From NCBI GenBank assembly GCA_902619495.1, contig CACNEM010000009.1:1-32749 (forward strand): a stretch of 32,749 nucleotides of DNA, in the 5' to 3' direction. Shown here in pieces: positions 1 through 7,841 of the stretch. The notes beneath the pieces were generated by a model. That model was given only the letters and a program-made list of their open reading frames with translations. It made no database searches and was not told the DNA's origin. The stretch comes from an uncultured Pelagibacteraceae bacterium (GTDB lineage Bacteria > Pseudomonadota > Alphaproteobacteria > Pelagibacterales > Pelagibacteraceae). Made by a program: the position numbers and the translations under genes. Position 1 is the first letter of the stretch, and the number at the start of each line of letters is the position of its first letter.

Positions 1-88
1 AATTAAAAATATTAATAATTTTTTTTTTCATAGTCTAAATCAGAATACATTATTAACTTCTATAGAGAATAAAATACTAAATGAATAA
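1..88 (+). CDS. C-terminal tail of an upstream gene, possibly DNA polymerase III delta' (partial)
   Basis: One plus-strand frame is open from the window edge to a TAA at 86-88, giving 28 residues that end in a Leu-Asn-Glu tail. The stop overlaps the metG start codon by 8 nt (ATGAATAA), the kind of coupled junction seen throughout this window, so this is probably the 3' end of a real gene. holB often precedes metG and tatD in Alphaproteobacteria, which is the only reason for the suggestion. The fragment has no recognisable motif, so the identity is inference from gene order. Confidence 0.45.
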   Translation, partial: IKNINNFFFHSLNQNTLLTSIENKILNE

Positions 89-1622
89 AAATTTTTATAT
101 AACTACTCCGATCTATTACCCTTCTGGGAAACCACATATGGGACATGCTTATTCAAGTATAATTGCAGACATTTTTGCTCGTTTTAAAAGATTAGAAGGA
201 TTTGATGTATTATTTTTGACCGGCACTGATGAACATGGGCAAAAAATTCAAAAAGAAGCAGAAAAAAACAACAAAGATCCTAAAAAATTTTGTGATGAAT
301 TATCAGAAACATTTAGATCTTTAACTAAAATATTAAACTTAACCAATAATGATTTCATTAGAACTACTGAGCCTAGACATTTCAAATCTGTAAACGAAAT
401 ATGGAGTAGACTAATAAAGTCAGAAGATATTTATTTAGATAAATATAGTGGTTGGTATTCAGTTTCAGATGAAGCTTATTATGATACTGATGAAATTGAA
501 GATAAAGAAGGTAAAAAAATATCTAAAATCTCAGGCTCTTTGGTTGAATGGGTTGAAGAAGAGTCTTATTTTTTTAAATTATCTAGATTCCAAAAAAAAT
601 TATTGGATCATTATAAAAAAAATAAAGATTTTATCTTACCTAAATCAAGAAGAAATGAAGTAATAAGTTTTGTAGAAAAAGGTTTAAAAGATTTATCAAT
701 AAGTAGAACTTCCTTTTCATGGGGAATACCGGTTCCAGATAATGATAAACACATTATTTACGTTTGGCTTGACGCATTAACAAACTATCTGAGTGCACTA
801 AATTTTCCTAATACTGATGATAAAAAATATACATCTTTCTGGCCAGCGGACGTCCATATAATTGGAAAAGATATTTTAAGATTCCATGCAATTTACTGGC
901 CAGCTTTTTTACTTGCTGCAAACTTGCCACTACCCAAAAGAGTATTCGGACATGGTTGGATACTTTCAGATGATAAAAAAATGTCTAAATCACTTGGAAA
1001 TATCCTAGATCCAATTGATATAATTAAAAATTATGGAATCGACCAATTAAGATACTATTTAATTAAAGAAGTATCCCTAGGAAATGATGGCAGTATATCG
1101 ATGGAAAATCTTAAAAATTGTATAAATAACGATCTTGCAAATAACTATGGCAATCTATGTCAAAGAGTTTTTTCTTTTATTAAAAAAAATTGTAATAATA
1201 AAATTCCTGATAATAATAATTTAAAGGAAAATGATATTAATTTAATTAATAACATTAAAAATAATATTCCAAAACTTATTGATTTTATAGATAATCAAAA
1301 TTTAAATGATTATATAAAAATGGTAGTAAATTTTTCTTTTGAAGCAAATAAATATTTCAATGACTCAGAGCCTTGGTCTTTAAAAGAAAAAGATCCTAAT
1401 AGAATGAAAGCGATTTTATTTACAATTATAGTACAGATTAAAAATATATCTATTCTATTAAATCCTATAATACCAATTTCTACACAAAAGGTTTTAAATA
1501 CAATTAATTTATCTAATAAAGATATTTCAATAGAAAGTATTAAAAGGGACAATATTTTAGATTGTAGTTTAGAATTAAAAAGCTTAGATATTTTATTTAA
1601 AAAAATTGATAATGATAATTGA
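81..1622 (+). CDS. metG: Methionine--tRNA ligase
   Basis: Class I aminoacyl-tRNA synthetase that charges tRNA-Met with methionine in the cytoplasm. The 513-residue protein has the HIGH-type motif His-Met-Gly-His at residues 19-22 and the Lys-Met-Ser-Lys-Ser loop near residues 300-304, followed by the anticodon-binding helical domain. The connective-peptide region reads Gly-Trp-Tyr-Ser-Val-Ser-Asp-Glu and lacks zinc-binding Cys pairs, which fits the zinc-free MetG subgroup. The C-terminal Arc1p/EMAP-like tRNA-binding extension found in longer MetRS proteins is absent. It overlaps the upstream partial gene by 8 nt and the tatD ATG by 11 nt, so metG and tatD are probably co-transcribed. Confidence 0.97.
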   Translation: MNKNFYITTPIYYPSGKPHMGHAYSSIIADIFARFKRLEGFDVLFLTGTDEHGQKIQKEAEKNNKDPKKFCDELSETFRSLTKILNLTNNDFIRTTEPRHFKSVNEIWSRLIKSEDIYLDKYSGWYSVSDEAYYDTDEIEDKEGKKISKISGSLVEWVEEESYFFKLSRFQKKLLDHYKKNKDFILPKSRRNEVISFVEKGLKDLSISRTSFSWGIPVPDNDKHIIYVWLDALTNYLSALNFPNTDDKKYTSFWPADVHIIGKDILRFHAIYWPAFLLAANLPLPKRVFGHGWILSDDKKMSKSLGNILDPIDIIKNYGIDQLRYYLIKEVSLGNDGSISMENLKNCINNDLANNYGNLCQRVFSFIKKNCNNKIPDNNNLKENDINLINNIKNNIPKLIDFIDNQNLNDYIKMVVNFSFEANKYFNDSEPWSLKEKDPNRMKAILFTIIVQIKNISILLNPIIPISTQKVLNTINLSNKDISIESIKRDNILDCSLELKSLDILFKKIDNDN

Positions 1623-2388
1623 TTCACATTGCCATTTAACTTACGAGCCAATGTCTAAAGCTCTAAATGAAACTTTAAATAGAGCTAGTAGAGATGGCGT
1701 TAAATATATACTTACTATTTCAACAGAAGATAAAAGTTATGATAAAATTCTTAAAATTGTAGATGAATATAAAAGCGTTTTTGGAACTTACGGCATTCAT
1801 CCACATGAAGCAAAATCTCATCAAAATATAAAAAGCGATGACATAATAAAGAAAGTAAATCAAAATAAAAAAATTATTGGTATAGGTGAAACAGGTTTAG
1901 ATTTTTATTACAATCATTCTGAAAAAAAAGATCAAATTAATTCCTTTGAAGAACATATATCAGCTGCACAAAAAAAAAATTTACCACTTATAGTGCATAC
2001 TAGATCAGCAGAAAATGATACTTATGAAATTTTACAAAAATATTTAAGTAAAAAGGATTTAAAGATACTTATTCATTGTTTTACTGGAACAAGAGAATTT
2101 GCTTTTAAATTGTTGGATTTAGGTGCATATATTTCTGCTAGCGGAGTAGTTACTTTCAATAAATCACAAGATTTAGCAAATACTTTTAAAGATATACCCA
2201 ATGAGAAGATATTAGTTGAGACAGATGCACCTTATCTTGCTCCAGTGCCTCTAAGAGGCAAACCTAATGAGCCAAGTTACATAATACATACAGTAAAGTT
2301 TTTAGCTCAACTAAAAGGTCTATCTTTTGATGAATTTGCAAATATTACAACTAATAATTTTTTTAATTTATTTGGAAAATTAAATTGA
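1612..2388 (+). CDS. tatD: TatD-family metal-dependent DNase
   Basis: Predicted TIM-barrel metal-dependent hydrolase of the TatD/YcfH family (3'-5' DNase in characterised members). Family landmarks are visible: N-terminal Asp-Ser-His-Cys-His-Leu metal site, the Gly-Glu-Thr-Gly-Leu-Asp-Phe strand, His-Thr-Arg, His-Cys-Phe-Thr-Gly, and the C-terminal Glu-Thr-Asp-Ala-Pro-Tyr-Leu-Ala-Pro block. The length (258 residues) is normal. The frame also opens at a TTG at 1606, but the ATG at 1612 gives the family-typical Met-Ile-Ile-Asp-Ser-His start and is preferred. It sits between metG and an MBL hydrolase, as in many alphaproteobacterial genomes, and overlaps both neighbours. Confidence 0.95.
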   Translation: MIIDSHCHLTYEPMSKALNETLNRASRDGVKYILTISTEDKSYDKILKIVDEYKSVFGTYGIHPHEAKSHQNIKSDDIIKKVNQNKKIIGIGETGLDFYYNHSEKKDQINSFEEHISAAQKKNLPLIVHTRSAENDTYEILQKYLSKKDLKILIHCFTGTREFAFKLLDLGAYISASGVVTFNKSQDLANTFKDIPNEKILVETDAPYLAPVPLRGKPNEPSYIIHTVKFLAQLKGLSFDEFANITTNNFFNLFGKLN

Positions 2389-3152
2389 AAAATAAATTCA
2401 CAATCTTAGGCTGTGGAAGTTCTTTAGGATCTCCATGGATAACTAATTATAAAGGAAATTTAAATAAAAGTTCAAAAAACATTAGGACAAGGTGTTGTGC
2501 TCATATTCAAAAAGGAAATTTATCAGTTCTAATAGATTCATCTCCAGATATAAAAAATCAATTTTTAAAAAATAAAATTAAAAATCTTGACTCAATAATT
2601 TATACTCATGAACATGCCGATCAAACAGCTGGAATATTTGAAATGAGACCATTTTATTGGAAAAATAAAATAAAAATTCCTATTTATGGAAGTCGAAGAA
2701 CTATAAGGGCTTTAAAAAAAACATACAGATATTGTTTTGTAGAAGAGCAGGGTTACAAGCCAATTATGAAAGCTAAAATCATAAATAAAAACTTTTCTAT
2801 AAAAAAAAATTCAACTAAGTTATCTATTAAAGCTTTTGATGTTACCCATGGACTTATAAAATCTACTGGATATTTAATGGATAAAATTGCATATATAAGT
2901 GATTGTAATAAAGTGCCTCAAAAAAACTTAAAATATCTTAAAAATCTTAATTATCTGATTTTAGACTGTTTGAAGTTTAATAGACATCCATCTCATTTTA
3001 ATTTAGATGAAGCATTAAACCTCATTAAAATAACTAAGCCAAAAAAAGCTATACTTACAAATCTGCATACGGATTTAGATTATTTTGAATTAAAAAAAAT
3101 GTTACCTAAAAATATAATCCCTGCATATGACGGATTAAGTTTTAGTTATTAA
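2385..3152 (+). CDS. MBL-fold metallo-hydrolase, PhnP-like
   Basis: Metallo-beta-lactamase-fold hydrolase of the PhnP-like COG1235 type. The N-terminus carries the Leu-Gly-Cys-Gly-Ser-Ser strand. The metal motif reads Thr-His-Glu-His-Ala-Asp-Gln-Thr-Ala-Gly-Ile, the His-Ala-Asp-Gln variant common in alphaproteobacterial members rather than His-x-His-x-Asp-His. Further ligands are suggested by Asp-Val-Thr-His-Gly, Ile-Ser-Asp-Cys and the C-terminal Thr-Asn-Leu-His-Thr-Asp. The start is a TTG that shares bases with the tatD TGA (TTGA), so it is probably translationally coupled; no better ATG lies nearby. The substrate is unknown; cyclic phosphodiester hydrolysis is only a family-level guess. 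Confidence 0.9.
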   Translation: MKNKFTILGCGSSLGSPWITNYKGNLNKSSKNIRTRCCAHIQKGNLSVLIDSSPDIKNQFLKNKIKNLDSIIYTHEHADQTAGIFEMRPFYWKNKIKIPIYGSRRTIRALKKTYRYCFVEEQGYKPIMKAKIINKNFSIKKNSTKLSIKAFDVTHGLIKSTGYLMDKIAYISDCNKVPQKNLKYLKNLNYLILDCLKFNRHPSHFNLDEALNLIKITKPKKAILTNLHTDLDYFELKKMLPKNIIPAYDGLSFSY

Positions 3153-3685
3153 ATTAAATCTTCAATAATTTTCATAAATTTTTTAGATGATGGTTTTGTA
3201 ATTGAAGAAAAAGTATCAGCAACTCTTCCGTTTTTCCCAATTATAATTTTATGGAAATTCCATTTAGGAATAGCACCGATACCAAAATCTTTTCTTGCCC
3301 ATTTATAGAAAGGGTGAGATTCTTTACCTATAACATTAATTTTTTCGGTCATTGGAAACGTAATTCCGAAATTTGTCTCACAAAAATCTTTGATATCCTT
3401 ATTAGAACCTGGTTCTTGTCTGAAGTTATTTGTCGGAACACCTATTATAACTAAATTTTTGTTTTCGTAATTCTTCCAAAGCGATTGAAGATCTTCATAT
3501 TGAGGCGTATATCCACATCTGCTTGCAACATTTACAACTACAATTACTTTACCTCTATATTTACTTAACTTAATCACATCTCCATCTATACCAGTAAACT
3601 CATATTCATATGCGTTTCCATTATTAGCAGCTGCTATTTTTGTAAAAAAACTGAACATAAATAGAATAATTATTAACTTTTTCAT
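3149..3685 (-). CDS. Glutathione peroxidase family protein, exported
   Basis: Thiol peroxidase of the glutathione peroxidase family that reduces hydroperoxides. The first ~19 residues form a signal peptide (Lys-Lys, a hydrophobic run, then Ala-Ala-Ala), so it is probably periplasmic. The peroxidatic motif Ala-Ser-Arg-Cys-Gly-Tyr-Thr puts a cysteine, not selenocysteine, at position 57. The C-terminal Lys-Trp-Asn-Phe-His-Lys block supplies the Trp and Asn of the catalytic tetrad. The usual Asn-Gln-Phe segment is Asn-Asn-Phe before Arg-Gln-Glu-Pro-Gly, so the tetrad Gln appears replaced. The start overlaps the stop of the upstream scaffold gene by 4 nt, and the 3' end overlaps the convergent MBL gene by 4 nt. 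Confidence 0.93.
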   Translation of the reverse strand: MKKLIIILFMFSFFTKIAAANNGNAYEYEFTGIDGDVIKLSKYRGKVIVVVNVASRCGYTPQYEDLQSLWKNYENKNLVIIGVPTNNFRQEPGSNKDIKDFCETNFGITFPMTEKINVIGKESHPFYKWARKDFGIGAIPKWNFHKIIIGKNGRVADTFSSITKPSSKKFMKIIEDLI

Positions 3686-4083
3686 AATTTAAGAGCTTTT
3701 ACTACTGCATCAATTGGTAAAAATATACACTTAAATCTATTTAAATTGTCGCTGTTAAGCAAATTTTTGTAATCAGATAATCTTCTTGGAATTTCTATTT
3801 TTTTATGATTTGAAATTTTTTTTAGTACTGCAAAATCATTCTTAATATCTTTTAAATTTACGTTTTTAATCTTTCTTGAAAGAAGACTTGCCGAAGCTTC
3901 ACAATAAACACAGGAAACTGTTTCATATTTCATTGAATTTATTTTTTCTTTATCAACAATTAATTCTAAAGTAATTTTATCTCCACAAGTATTATTCTTT
4001 AAAGATATTTTATGTGAATATTTATTATTTAAACCAACGTTTGAGGTATTCGAGGCTAATCTGATTATGTTTTTATTAATCAT
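3682..4083 (-). CDS. IscU/NifU-N-like iron-sulfur cluster scaffold protein
   Basis: Small (133 aa) protein resembling the IscU/SufU/NifU N-terminal scaffold fold on which Fe-S clusters are assembled. The three scaffold cysteines can be placed: Cys33 in Thr-Cys-Gly-Asp (with the conserved Asp35), Cys61 in Tyr-Cys-Glu-Ala-Ser-Ala-Ser, and Cys119 near the C-terminus before Ile-Phe-Leu-Pro. An extra Cys58 sits three residues before Cys61. The sequence is divergent and the gene is not beside isc or suf genes in this window; instead it lies between nhaA and a peroxidase with 4-nt overlaps at both ends. It may be a specialised or auxiliary scaffold rather than the main one. Confidence 0.8.
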   Translation of the reverse strand: MINKNIIRLASNTSNVGLNNKYSHKISLKNNTCGDKITLELIVDKEKINSMKYETVSCVYCEASASLLSRKIKNVNLKDIKNDFAVLKKISNHKKIEIPRRLSDYKNLLNSDNLNRFKCIFLPIDAVVKALKL

Positions 4084-5252
4084 TTTTTTGATGAAATTAA
4101 TAATAAAAAATATCCAAATAATGTGGAAAGAAGTGATCCAGTTAAAACTCCAATTTTCACCCCATCCATGTATTCAAGATTATTTGCAAAGGCAAGATTT
4201 CCTACAAATAAACTCATTGTAAATCCTATACCTGTTAATATTGATACAGCGTAAAAAGCAGGCCATGTCGATCCAGTTGGCTTATCTGCAAGCTTAAATT
4301 TAACCGATAAATATGATAAAACAAAGACTCCTATTTGTTTTCCAAAAAATAGACCTAAAACAATTCCAAGCGGTACAGGATTAAGCAATGTATTAAAGGT
4401 AAGCCCCTCAAGTGAAACACCTGCATTAGCAAAAGCAAAAATAGGCATTATTCCAAAAGCTACGTAAGGTGATAAACTATGTTCTAATTTTAACAACATT
4501 GACTGTTTACTATCTTTTATATTATGAGGAATTGTAAGAGCCAATAAAACACCTGCGATTGTAGCATGTATCCCTGATTGATGAGTAAATTCCCATAAAA
4601 AAATTCCCACGATTAAAAAAGGAATAAAATTTTTAACTTTAAATTTATTTAATCCAATTAAAACTATTAATGATAATAGCATTAAAATTAAATATTTTAT
4701 TTCAATGTTTCCAGAGTAAAAAAAGGCAATAATAACTATAGCTCCGAGATCATCTATAATAGCTAGAGCAGTTAAAAAAACTTTCAGTGATACAGGGACT
4801 CTTTTACCTAACAAAGAAAGAACACCTAATGAAAAAGCAATATCTGTAGCAGATGGTATAGCCCAACCGTTAAGTGTTGTGCTGTCAGAATAATTTATAA
4901 CAATATAAAATAAAGCGGGAACAGCCATACCCCCAACGGCGCCAATAATTGGTAGCATAGCTTGTTTCGGGTTAGATAATTCACCTTGAATAAATTCTCT
5001 TTTTATTTCTAAAGAAACAAAAAAGAAAAAAATTGCCATTAAAACATCATTGATCCAATGAAGAACACTTAGTTTTAAACCAAATTCTTTAGTACCAAGT
5101 ATGATATATTTTTCAAGAGTAGAAAAATAAATTTCACTATAACTACCGTTACTGATTATAAGAGCCAGTATAGCAGCAAATAATAAAACCAACCCTGAGG
5201 CAGCCTCAAGTTTAAAAAAATATTTAAATGGTTTTGTTATATGCTGGATCAT
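4080..5252 (-). CDS. nhaA: Na+/H+ antiporter NhaA
   Basis: Inner-membrane Na+/H+ antiporter, 390 residues, with the full set of hydrophobic segments of the NhaA family. The ion-binding pair Asp167-Asp168 is visible in Ala-Ile-Ile-Asp-Asp-Leu-Gly-Ala, and the unwound-helix motif Thr136-Asp137-Ile-Ala-Phe-Ser-Leu-Gly matches the Thr-Asp pair of the E. coli protein. The start Met-Ile-Gln-His-Ile, followed by an amphipathic segment and Glu-Ala-Ala-Ser-Gly-Leu, is typical. It heads a minus-strand run with the scaffold and peroxidase genes (4-nt overlaps) and is transcribed divergently from tRNA-Pro. Role: pH and sodium homeostasis in seawater. Confidence 0.97.
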   Translation of the reverse strand: MIQHITKPFKYFFKLEAASGLVLLFAAILALIISNGSYSEIYFSTLEKYIILGTKEFGLKLSVLHWINDVLMAIFFFFVSLEIKREFIQGELSNPKQAMLPIIGAVGGMAVPALFYIVINYSDSTTLNGWAIPSATDIAFSLGVLSLLGKRVPVSLKVFLTALAIIDDLGAIVIIAFFYSGNIEIKYLILMLLSLIVLIGLNKFKVKNFIPFLIVGIFLWEFTHQSGIHATIAGVLLALTIPHNIKDSKQSMLLKLEHSLSPYVAFGIMPIFAFANAGVSLEGLTFNTLLNPVPLGIVLGLFFGKQIGVFVLSYLSVKFKLADKPTGSTWPAFYAVSILTGIGFTMSLFVGNLAFANNLEYMDGVKIGVLTGSLLSTLFGYFLLLISSKK

Positions 5253-5266
5253 TGGTATTATTTACT

Positions 5267-5294
5267 TCTATAGGGACCATCTTTCAATTGCCAA
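5267..5294 (-). promoter_or_regulatory. Probable sigma-70 promoter for nhaA
   Basis: On the minus strand TTGGCA (5289-5294) and TATAGA (5267-5272) are separated by 16 nt, ending 14 nt before the nhaA ATG. The -35 hexamer overlaps the opposite-strand -35 of the tRNA-Pro promoter. The match is moderate, and the implied leader is very short. Confidence 0.45.
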
Positions 5295-5316
5295 AATCGC
5301 TTAATTAACCTATAAA
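5288..5316 (+). promoter_or_regulatory. Sigma-70 promoter for tRNA-Pro
   Basis: TTGCCA (5288-5293), a 17-nt spacer, then TATAAA (5311-5316) gives a near-consensus promoter. The expected start of transcription lies about 2-4 nt before the mature tRNA 5' end at 5326, as often seen for tRNA genes in compact genomes. Confidence 0.75.
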
Positions 5317-5325
5317 ACAGACGAT

Positions 5326-5402
<77 letters not shown>

Positions 5403-5410
5403 TTAAAATA

Positions 5411-6553
5411 ATGAATTTTTTTAAACCAGAAAAACGATATAACATTAGTCTACAGAGCCCTTCTAAATCTTTATGGAGCACTTTTAAAAAAGCCTATCTA
5501 GATCAAAAAAATTTTAAATCTTTTTGGAATAAGCTTGATAAAAAGAATATTCCCACTGATTTAAAAAATGCTACTGAAATCTTTGTAAATAGTCCTAGTT
5601 ATAGTTTAGTTTCTAAATTTTGGAGACATTGTTCTATAAATAATTTTAAAGATTTAAGTGAGCCAGATAATAAAGATACTCAAAAATCTATAATAAATAG
5701 AGATTACACGTCTTATACATTATTTAATGAATCAAATTTCAAAGAAATAAACTTATCTAAGTTAAAAGACAAAAATTTAAAATTCGATATTCTAAAAAAA
5801 CATAACAAACTTAGTTTTTATGAGTCTATTAGTTATAATTTAGTTACTGCATTATATTTTTTACAGTTAAAAAGTTCGATAGACAATTATTATGAGCAAA
5901 CTAATAAAAGGTTTTATGAAAATTTTAGTCATGAATTAAACATCAATGGTATGGATGTAAATCAACATCTACTATATTCACTTGCAGAAATAGAAAAAAT
6001 TGACAAACTTATGAGTAACAAAAGTGAAAATTTTAATATTTTAGAATTTGGAGCAGGGTACGGAAGAACAGGTAATTTATTATTTTCTGTCAAAAAGAAT
6101 GTTAAATATGTAATAGTTGATATTCCACCTTCTTTTCATATATCTACACTTCAATTTAATAAATATCATCCTAATTTAAAAATTAATCATGCGTTTGAAG
6201 TAAAAAATAAAAACCTTATGCAAGAAATTATTATTAAAAATGATATTACATATATTTTTCCTCACCAATTGAGTTTACTAGATGAGGATTTTTTTGATTT
6301 ATCAATTATGTCTGGTGTCACCTTAGAAATGGAACCAAAAGATGTGAAATACTATATGAATTATGTTGGAAAATTATCTAAAAATCTTTATATGAAGACT
6401 TTTAAATATTCTGGTTTACCTTTCTCTTTTTATAAAGTCTATAGATATAATGTTAGAGATGATTATTTCATTCCAAAATCATGGAAAGAAATATTTCTCG
6501 ATATAGGAATTGAAACTGACTTTTTTTGTCATTATGGTTATAAAATAAAATGA
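5411..6553 (+). CDS. Putative sugar O-methyltransferase
   Basis: A 380-residue SAM-dependent methyltransferase. The SAM-binding loop Leu-Glu-Phe-Gly-Ala-Gly-Tyr-Gly-Arg-Thr-Gly lies near residues 211-221, followed by Tyr-Val-Ile-Val-Asp-Ile-Pro-Pro, a pattern I associate with the 'putative sugar O-methyltransferase' family found in glycan clusters. The N-terminal ~200 residues have no motif I recognise. It begins 8 nt after the CCA of tRNA-Pro, so it may be expressed by read-through from the tRNA promoter, and it overlaps the following complex I-related gene by 4 nt (ATGA). Its substrate is presumably a polysaccharide sugar, by analogy only. Confidence 0.75.
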   Translation: MNFFKPEKRYNISLQSPSKSLWSTFKKAYLDQKNFKSFWNKLDKKNIPTDLKNATEIFVNSPSYSLVSKFWRHCSINNFKDLSEPDNKDTQKSIINRDYTSYTLFNESNFKEINLSKLKDKNLKFDILKKHNKLSFYESISYNLVTALYFLQLKSSIDNYYEQTNKRFYENFSHELNINGMDVNQHLLYSLAEIEKIDKLMSNKSENFNILEFGAGYGRTGNLLFSVKKNVKYVIVDIPPSFHISTLQFNKYHPNLKINHAFEVKNKNLMQEIIIKNDITYIFPHQLSLLDEDFFDLSIMSGVTLEMEPKDVKYYMNYVGKLSKNLYMKTFKYSGLPFSFYKVYRYNVRDDYFIPKSWKEIFLDIGIETDFFCHYGYKIK

Positions 6554-6834
6554 AAAAAGCAAGAATTTACATACCAACAAAAACAGCTACACAATCTGGA
6601 AGAGGAAAATTAAAAGATTGGGTGCTTGAGTTTGAAACTAAAGACCCTTCAGTAAATCCTTTAATGGGATGGGAAACCTCAACAGATACTCTAGAGGAAA
6701 TAATTTTGAAGTTTCCATCAAAAGAAAAGGCAATAGAATATGCCGAGGCTAATAATATAACTTATACAGTAGTAGAGCCTAAGAAAAAAGAATTTGTTAT
6801 TAAATCATACGCAGATAACTTTATTAAAAACTAA
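6550..6834 (+). CDS. NDUFS4-like NADH:ubiquinone oxidoreductase accessory subunit
   Basis: A 94-residue protein of the ETC complex I subunit family, the bacterial homologue of mitochondrial NDUFS4 (18 kDa AQDQ subunit). Typical traits are the N-terminal Ala-Arg-Ile-Tyr-Ile-Pro strand, a Gln-Ser-Gly-Arg-Gly-Lys segment before Trp-Val-Leu-Glu-Phe, the Pro-Leu-Met-Gly-Trp-Glu-Thr-Ser block, and a central Phe-Pro-Ser-Lys-Glu-Lys-Ala-Ile-Glu-Tyr-Ala helix. Alphaproteobacteria carry this accessory subunit away from the main nuo operon. It is translationally coupled to the O-methyltransferase upstream and followed 2 nt later by the transporter gene. Confidence 0.88.
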   Translation: MKKARIYIPTKTATQSGRGKLKDWVLEFETKDPSVNPLMGWETSTDTLEEIILKFPSKEKAIEYAEANNITYTVVEPKKKEFVIKSYADNFIKN

Positions 6835-6836
6835 TT

Positions 6837-7841
6837 ATGTGGAGAAGTTTTTTTACAGAAAAAAAATGGTTACTTTGGTCTTGGGGTGGATTTTCTTTCA
6901 TAATCTTATCACTATTAGCCCAAACTTACATAGACGTAAAAATTAACGAATGGTACAAAGGATTTTACGATTTACTCCAAAAAGCTCCTGAAAGAGAATT
7001 ATCTGAATTTTATGATGGAATAATTCTTTTTATGAAGTTAGCGATACCCTACGTAATTATTTACACTGTAACAAATTATTTTACTCGTTTATGGGCTTTT
7101 AGATGGAGAGAGGCAATGACTTTCTCTTATATGCCTTATTGGAGAGCAGTAGATGCTAAAGTTGAGGGAGCCTCACAACGTATTCAAGAAGACGCAATGA
7201 ATTTTGCAAAAATAGTTGAAAGCTTAGGATTACAAGTAGTTAGGGCAATTATGTTATTAATAGCTTTTTTACCAATACTTTGGGGTTTATCATCAAATGT
7301 AGTAATACCTTTTTTTAAAGATATTTCAGGATCATTAGTGTGGGTTTCTTTGGTAGCTAGTTTAGGAGGCTTAATAATAAGTTGGATAGTAGGTATCAAA
7401 CTACCAGGTCTAGAATATAATAATCAAAAAGTTGAAGCTGCTTTTAGAAAAGAATTGGTTTACGGAGAGGATGATAGAAAAAATTATGTGCAAGCACCAA
7501 CAATTCTCCAATTATTTACTGGAATAAAATTTAATTATCATAGGCTATTTTTACACTATGGATATTTCGATCTTTGGTTAATAATGTACAATCAAACTAT
7601 GATAATAGTTCCATACTTATTAATGGGTCCGGGTTTATTTACTGGAGCAATGACACTTGGTGTTCTCATACAAACATCAAGTGCATTTAGAGAAGTTCAG
7701 AGTAGCTTTTCATTATTCCTACAAAACTGGACTAGAATTACTGAATTAAGATCTATACATAAGAGATTAATGGAATTTGAAAGCGCTATCAATTTTAAAA
7801 ACAAGTTGAGAAAACCAAGAAAATCTGATGTAAGAGTTTAA
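6837..7841 (+). CDS. SbmA/BacA-like peptide transporter
   Basis: A 334-residue polytopic inner-membrane protein of the SbmA/BacA family, which imports antimicrobial peptides and other peptide-like compounds by proton motive force and has no ATPase domain of its own. Recognisable are the N-terminal Tyr-x-Asp-Val-Lys-Ile-Asn-Glu-Trp-Tyr-Lys-Gly-Phe-Tyr-Asp segment, Phe-Arg-Trp-Arg-Glu-Ala-Met-Thr, the Gln-Arg-Ile-Gln-Glu-Asp region and the Gly-Glu-Asp-Asp-Arg loop. No Walker motif is present, which argues against the longer fused ABC transporters. It starts 2 nt after the NDUFS4-like gene and overlaps the next gene by 1 nt. The substrate in this organism is unknown. Confidence 0.88.
   Translation: MWRSFFTEKKWLLWSWGGFSFIILSLLAQTYIDVKINEWYKGFYDLLQKAPERELSEFYDGIILFMKLAIPYVIIYTVTNYFTRLWAFRWREAMTFSYMPYWRAVDAKVEGASQRIQEDAMNFAKIVESLGLQVVRAIMLLIAFLPILWGLSSNVVIPFFKDISGSLVWVSLVASLGGLIISWIVGIKLPGLEYNNQKVEAAFRKELVYGEDDRKNYVQAPTILQLFTGIKFNYHRLFLHYGYFDLWLIMYNQTMIIVPYLLMGPGLFTGAMTLGVLIQTSSAFREVQSSFSLFLQNWTRITELRSIHKRLMEFESAINFKNKLRKPRKSDVRV

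Noticed and set aside
1606-1611. TTG start for tatD
   Set aside because: The ATG at 1612 gives the family-typical N-terminus and the extra two codons add nothing.
1310-1651. Minus-strand open frame antisense to the metG end
   Set aside because: It lies inside a strongly supported metG/tatD coding region and has no recognisable motif.
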